A program made the translations under genes and the position numbers. From Pseudobacter ginsenosidimutans (GTDB taxonomy: Bacteria; Bacteroidota; Bacteroidia; Chitinophagales; Chitinophagaceae), in the NCBI RefSeq assembly GCF_007970185.1, contig NZ_CP042431.1:7237342-7301341 (forward strand): a stretch of 64,000 nucleotides of DNA, given 5' to 3'. Shown here piece by piece: positions 60,364 through 64,000 of this stretch (the first letter of the stretch is position 1; each line of letters starts with the position of its first letter). Under the pieces are notes generated by a model that was not told where the DNA came from, did not search any database, and worked only from the letters and a program-made list of their open reading frames with translations.

Positions 60364-61008
60364 ATGCAGGATTTTTCATTATATTTTCAATTAGGCGTAG
60401 GGCATATCCTCTCTCTGGACGCGATGGACCATATCCTTTTCGTTACAGCCCTCTGTTTACGCTATCTGTGGGCCGACTGGAAGAAAGTGGTGATCCTGGT
60501 CACAGCTTTTACCATCGGACATTCCATCACACTGGGCATGAGCGCTCTGGGCTATGTGGACTTCGACCGTAGCTGGATCGAATTCCTGATCCCCCTCACC
60601 ATTGCCGCTACCTGTGTGAACAATATCTTCCAGAAACCTAAAAAAGAAAACAGCAAACTGCCGCTGATCTATTTCTTTGCGCTCTTCTTCGGTCTGATAC
60701 ATGGGCTGGCATTTGCCGGCGAATTCATGGCACTGGAAGGGAAAGAAGGACTGGCAGGGCATCTGCTCGCTTTCAATATCGGCATCGAAGTGGCGCAACT
60801 GGTAGTAGTGGTAGCCGTACTGCTCCTCTCTTACCTGGTGGTACAGTTGGTGAAATTGCCCAGGCAATGGTGGCTTCGCAGCGCTTCGTTCATAATCTTA
60901 GTCTTTTCACTGGTCTGGGCATTCCAGCGCATTCCAAATAAACAAACATCGAATGATGAAACAGTTGTCATTTCCGGCGGCTCTGATGCTATTGTTATGT
61001 TGCGGTAG
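60364..61008 (+). CDS. HupE/UreJ-family membrane protein
   Basis: The 214-aa protein has six to seven membrane segments. GVGHILSLDAMDHILFVTALCL and TAFTIGHSITLGMSAL carry the His-rich HupE/UreJ signature (GxxHxxxxDHxLF, FTxGHS), and FFGLIHGLAFAGEF is the second His motif. Family members are linked to nickel or other metal entry. Here no hydrogenase or urease gene is near, so the metal is unknown. Its last 53 bases overlap the start of the M1 peptidase gene. Confidence 0.85.
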   Translation: MQDFSLYFQLGVGHILSLDAMDHILFVTALCLRYLWADWKKVVILVTAFTIGHSITLGMSALGYVDFDRSWIEFLIPLTIAATCVNNIFQKPKKENSKLPLIYFFALFFGLIHGLAFAGEFMALEGKEGLAGHLLAFNIGIEVAQLVVVVAVLLLSYLVVQLVKLPRQWWLRSASFIILVFSLVWAFQRIPNKQTSNDETVVISGGSDAIVMLR

Positions 61009-63346
61009 TATCAAAGCGCAGAACATCCAAAACAATCCTGGCTCCAACCACGGCAACCGGTTCGAGCAACTGGGAACTATCCTGCCTACCCCCAACGAAT
61101 ACCGTACCGCCAGCGGCGCTCCCGGTCCCAGGTACTGGCAGCAGCGTTGCGATTACGATATCAAATGTGAGTTGGACGAAGAAAAACAAACACTCACCGG
61201 CAGTGAAACGGTCACTTATTTCAACAATTCCCCCAACACACTCACGTATCTCTGGCTGCAGCTGGATGAAAACCAGCACAGCTCCGTGAACAATGCCGAC
61301 TATCAGAACAGTAGTACTGTTCCGTCTCAACTCGACGTTAAGGCGATCGACAGAATGGAAGAACAGAAAAAAGATAATGGCTACGGCTTCCAGATCCGTC
61401 TGCTGACCGATGCTACGGGTAAGCCACTCCGTTATACCATCAATAAGACCATGATGCGCGTTGAACTGCCTGCACCACTGAAGGCCGGACAACAATTCGT
61501 GTTCAAGCTCAACTGGGATTACAAGATCGCGGACCGCATGACCTATGGAGGTCGTGGTGGTTATGAATATTTCCCCGAAGAAGGTAACTACCTCTTCACC
61601 ATGGCCCAGTGGTATCCCCGTCTCTGCGTGTACAGCGATTTCCAGGGATGGCAGAACCACCAGTTCACCGGCCGCGGTGAATTTGCCCTCACTTTCGGCA
61701 ACTTCAAAGTACAGATGACCGTTCCCGCTGACCACGTAGTTGGTTCAACCGGCGAATGTATCAACTATACCGCCAACCTCAGCGTTAATCAGAAAGCACG
61801 CTGGGCAAAGGCTCAGACCTCCAAAGAGCCAGTGGAGATCGTTACCCTCGCTGAAGCCAAAGCAGCAGAAGGCAAAAAAACGAAAACGAAAAAGACCTGG
61901 ATCTACAAGGCGGACAATGTGCGCGACTTCGCCTGGACGTCCAGCCGCAAATATGTTTGGGATGCCATGCCCGCTTATGTTGAAGGCAAGAAAGTGATGT
62001 GCATGAGCTTCTACCCCAAGGAATCCTACAATCTCTACAGCAGGTATTCCACCAAGGCAGTAGCCCATACCATCAAAACCTATTCTCATTTCTCCATTCC
62101 TTATCCCTATCCTGTTGCACAGAGTGTGGAAGCCTCTAACGGTATGGAATACCCGATGATCTGTTTCAACTACGGACGTACGGAAAAAGATGGCTCCTAT
62201 TCAGAAGCCACCAAATACGGTATGCTCGGTGTGATCATACATGAAGTAGGTCATAACTTCTTCCCCATGATCATCAACAGCGATGAAAGACAATGGAGCT
62301 GGATGGATGAAGGCCTCAACTCCTTTGTGGAATACCTCACCGAAGAGCTCTGGGATAATAAATTCCCTGTTCGCGGCAAAGGACCAGCCTGGGCTATCGT
62401 TGATTACATGAAACTTCCCAAGGACCAGCTGGAGCCGATCATGAGCAATTCTGAGAACATTGTTCGCTTTGGTCCGAATGCTTATACCAAACCCGCTACA
62501 GGCCTGAATATCCTGCGCGAGACCATCATGGGCCGCGAGCTTTTCGATTATGCATTCAAGGAATATGCACGCCGCTGGGCTTTCAAACATCCCGAGCCTG
62601 CCGATCTCTTCCGCACCATGGAAGATGCTTCCGGTGAGGACCTCGACTGGTTCTGGAGAGGCTGGTTCTACACCACCGAGCCCTGTGATCAGAGCCTGGA
62701 CAGTGTGAAATATTACAAGACAGACGCCAATGCGCCACTCCAGGGCGATAAAGATTTTGCAGAGAACAGGAAACTGCAACCCCCGATGGGATCCAACAAT
62801 CCCGATGTAAGCAAGGAACGCAACAGGAACGATAAGAATATCAGCTTCCCCGTAGAAAAAGATACTGCCCTGCAGGACTTCTATTATCGCTATGCACGCG
62901 GCAAAGAGGCTTACGACAGCTCCACTTACAAAGTGAACCTGCCTGCACAGATCGTGGTGGCTGATGAAGCCGCACAGGCACGCGCTGCCGGAAAACATTT
63001 CTATGAAGTGTATGTGAGCAATAAAGGCGGACTGGTGATGCCCGTCATCATCGAATGGACTTTCAAAGATGGCACCAAAGAAGTGGACCGCATCCCTGCA
63101 CAGGTTTGGAGACTGGATGAAGAACGCGTGGTGAAGGCATTCATGAAAGACAAGGAAGTGGCTTCCGTAAAACTGGACCCTTACAAGGAAACAGCCGATA
63201 TCGACGAAAGCAATAACAACTGGAACACGATGCCTGCGCCTTCAAGATTTGCATTGTACAAGATGAAGAACCAGGCTGCTCCAAGAAGTGCAGCGCCCGG
63301 TATCAACCCGATGCAAAAAGCAGAAGAAAAGAAGAAAGGATTCTAA
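60956..63346 (+). CDS. M1-family zinc metallopeptidase
   Basis: The 796-aa protein has a signal peptide (ending SIKAQ), an N-terminal beta saddle (LTGSETVTYFNNSPNTLTYLWLQLDEN), and the zinc site HEVGH with the second Glu 18 residues on in WMDEGLNSFVEY, giving HExxH-x18-E. The exopeptidase-type GxMEN is not seen in standard form (GMEYPMICF occupies the place). It is exported and should cut peptides in the periplasm or at the surface. The start (ATG 60953 or 60956) lies within the HupE gene. No later Met gives a signal peptide, so the overlap is real. Confidence 0.9.
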   Translation: MKQLSFPAALMLLLCCGSIKAQNIQNNPGSNHGNRFEQLGTILPTPNEYRTASGAPGPRYWQQRCDYDIKCELDEEKQTLTGSETVTYFNNSPNTLTYLWLQLDENQHSSVNNADYQNSSTVPSQLDVKAIDRMEEQKKDNGYGFQIRLLTDATGKPLRYTINKTMMRVELPAPLKAGQQFVFKLNWDYKIADRMTYGGRGGYEYFPEEGNYLFTMAQWYPRLCVYSDFQGWQNHQFTGRGEFALTFGNFKVQMTVPADHVVGSTGECINYTANLSVNQKARWAKAQTSKEPVEIVTLAEAKAAEGKKTKTKKTWIYKADNVRDFAWTSSRKYVWDAMPAYVEGKKVMCMSFYPKESYNLYSRYSTKAVAHTIKTYSHFSIPYPYPVAQSVEASNGMEYPMICFNYGRTEKDGSYSEATKYGMLGVIIHEVGHNFFPMIINSDERQWSWMDEGLNSFVEYLTEELWDNKFPVRGKGPAWAIVDYMKLPKDQLEPIMSNSENIVRFGPNAYTKPATGLNILRETIMGRELFDYAFKEYARRWAFKHPEPADLFRTMEDASGEDLDWFWRGWFYTTEPCDQSLDSVKYYKTDANAPLQGDKDFAENRKLQPPMGSNNPDVSKERNRNDKNISFPVEKDTALQDFYYRYARGKEAYDSSTYKVNLPAQIVVADEAAQARAAGKHFYEVYVSNKGGLVMPVIIEWTFKDGTKEVDRIPAQVWRLDEERVVKAFMKDKEVASVKLDPYKETADIDESNNNWNTMPAPSRFALYKMKNQAAPRSAAPGINPMQKAEEKKKGF

Positions 63347-63364
63347 AAGATCCGCTTAATAATA

Positions 63365-63409
63365 AAACCTGTCAGTTTTCCGGCTTGATGCCTTATAACT
63401 GACAGGTTT
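63365..63409 (+). terminator. Terminator of the M1 peptidase gene
   Basis: AAACCTGTCAGTT and AACTGACAGGTTT form a perfect 13-bp stem followed by TTTTTATT. Past it, 63410-63604 holds no supported gene; a 25-codon minus-strand frame at 63447-63524 is discussed under findings. Confidence 0.85.
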
Positions 63410-63604
63410 TTTATTTTACGGAAAATCTTTGGCAGGAAAGACGGGCCTACGCGCAGGCGCGTAAACAGAGGCCGGCCAAAGCAACAATAAAGGGGATCCA
63501 AAAGAAGATGAATGAATTTCTCATATAGACTCGTTTTAACGGTTAACAGGGCGTAAAGTTACTTACGCATTATTGGAACATCCATACCACTTACCGGTAT
63601 TTAA

Positions 63605-63790
63605 TTATTTTTTATCATTCGGGCCGGAAGGCTTTTCAGTTTTTTTCCTGCGGCCGCTATCTTTCAAAGCCTTATCGATCAACCACTCGATCTGGCCGTT
63701 CACACTACGAAACTCGTCACCTGCCCATTTCTCCAGGGCCTTGTACACGTCTTCATCAATTCGTAATACAAAACTTTTCTTACTGCTCAC
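63605..63790 (-). CDS. Arc/CopG-like ribbon-helix-helix DNA-binding protein
   Basis: A 61-aa protein: KKSFVLRIDEDVYKALEKWAGDEFRSVNGQIEWLIDKAL is a ribbon-helix-helix fold with the strand SFVLRI and the helix pair DEDVYKALEKWA and NGQIEWLIDKAL. A basic tail follows (GRRKKTEKPSGPNDKK). The start is GTG at 63790 overlapping the stop of the previous gene as GTGA; a TTG at 63793 is possible. The longer ATG frame runs through the previous gene and is rejected. The family represses or binds DNA as dimers. Confidence 0.75.
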   Translation of the reverse strand: MSSKKSFVLRIDEDVYKALEKWAGDEFRSVNGQIEWLIDKALKDSGRRKKTEKPSGPNDKK

Positions 63791-63987
63791 AAGTTTGTTT
63801 TTTGTTTCATTTGACCATCGGGAACATAATCGATACCGGCCTTTTCCAATGCGTGCAGGAGTGCGTCCATTCGCTGTGTGCCCAGCCAAACACGGCTTCC
63901 ACCAGCTTCGATCTCCACTCCTTTCTTCCCGCTTACCTGGTGCGTCCATCCGTATCCCAACTGGTATTTGGCGCCCAGCCCTTTCAT
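63787..63987 (-). CDS. 66-aa protein coupled to the ribbon-helix-helix gene
   Basis: A small protein with the central phrase SGKKGVEIEAGGSRVWLGTQRMDALLHALEKAGIDYVPDG. It looks like a compact alpha-beta fold; I do not know the family. Its TGA overlaps the GTG start of the ribbon-helix-helix gene. The ATG at 63987 is near the window edge, so any further upstream partner is out of view. Confidence 0.6.
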   Translation of the reverse strand: MKGLGAKYQLGYGWTHQVSGKKGVEIEAGGSRVWLGTQRMDALLHALEKAGIDYVPDGQMKQKTNL

Positions 63988-64000
63988 GAACCTGTCTTTT

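Noticed and set aside
63791-63949. Long N-terminal extension of the ribbon-helix-helix protein
   Set aside because: It is a shifted-frame reading of the 66-aa gene, rich in Arg/Gly/Trp, and GTG at 63790 gives a normal domain start.
1-64000. tRNA, rRNA, insertion sequences, phage genes, CRISPR arrays, replication origin
   Set aside because: I looked for cloverleaf-like and transposase-like content on both strands while reading and found none that I could support.

Overview
The window reads as chromosomal DNA of a Bacteroidota bacterium, most likely family Chitinophagaceae. The evidence is two proteins with type IX secretion (T9SS) C-terminal signals, many lipoproteins with short Bacteroidota-style lipoboxes, a TonB-receptor-like barrel without a plug, several outer-membrane barrels, TAnnTTTG promoter boxes instead of the proteobacterial -10, and families largely confined to this phylum (DUF6934-like, DUF6702-like, CCDC81-type HU). 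The assignment is by family content only. I see no rRNA, tRNA, CRISPR array, insertion sequence, phage gene or origin. The window looks like ordinary core and envelope chromosome with a few accessory patches.

Layout. 1-1.9 kb: end of an unknown gene, then two tandem glutaminyl cyclase lipoproteins. 1.9-8.2 kb (minus): probable operon of a 1008-aa TPR protein, a plugless barrel, a membrane-anchored HU-like protein and a zinc-ribbon methyltransferase. 8.4-13.7 kb: DoxX, thioesterase, a possible small RNA built of 20-bp repeats, DacB-type carboxypeptidase, CinA and a 2-oxoacid dehydrogenase E2. 13.8-16.2 kb: DUF6934-like gene with a 59-aa partner, phosphatase lipoprotein, unknown gene. 16.2-24.7 kb (minus): S9 peptidase, two porin-like barrels, EamA transporter, and an Mpl / exonuclease / polyprenol-phosphate glycosyltransferase group. 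25-27.4 kb: small lipoproteins, then an ECF sigma factor translationally coupled to a membrane protein that joins an anti-sigma-like cytoplasmic part to a trypsin-like protease. 27.5-31.7 kb: nucleotidyltransferase, ACC deaminase/D-cysteine desulfhydrase-like enzyme, FN3-like secreted protein, LipB, unknown secreted protein. 31.8-37.4 kb (minus): a T9SS beta-helix adhesin-like protein followed at 9 bp by a GH87-like alpha-1,3-glucanase. 37.5-45 kb: RluA-family synthase, peptide deformylase, and TrmH-family methyltransferase / UbiA prenyltransferase / RuvX facing MutS. 45.3-53.7 kb: PA14 T9SS protein; cysteine desulfurase / GH13 amylase / FGGY kinase; phosphohexomutase; methyltransferase. 53.7-63.4 kb: putative clan GH-A lipoprotein, LTA-synthase-like transferase, PAP2 phosphatase, CBS/CorC protein, DUF6702-like, HupE/UreJ and an M1 peptidase. 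The right edge carries a ribbon-helix-helix pair.

The most interesting items are the sigma/anti-sigma-protease pair, the GH87-adhesin operon, the DUF6934-microprotein pair with a palindromic direct repeat upstream, the TPR/plugless-barrel/HU operon, the repeat-built RNA candidate at 9.36-9.49 kb, and promoters placed so that genes such as mutS would be read from leaderless messages. All function calls come from reading sequence; no database search was run.
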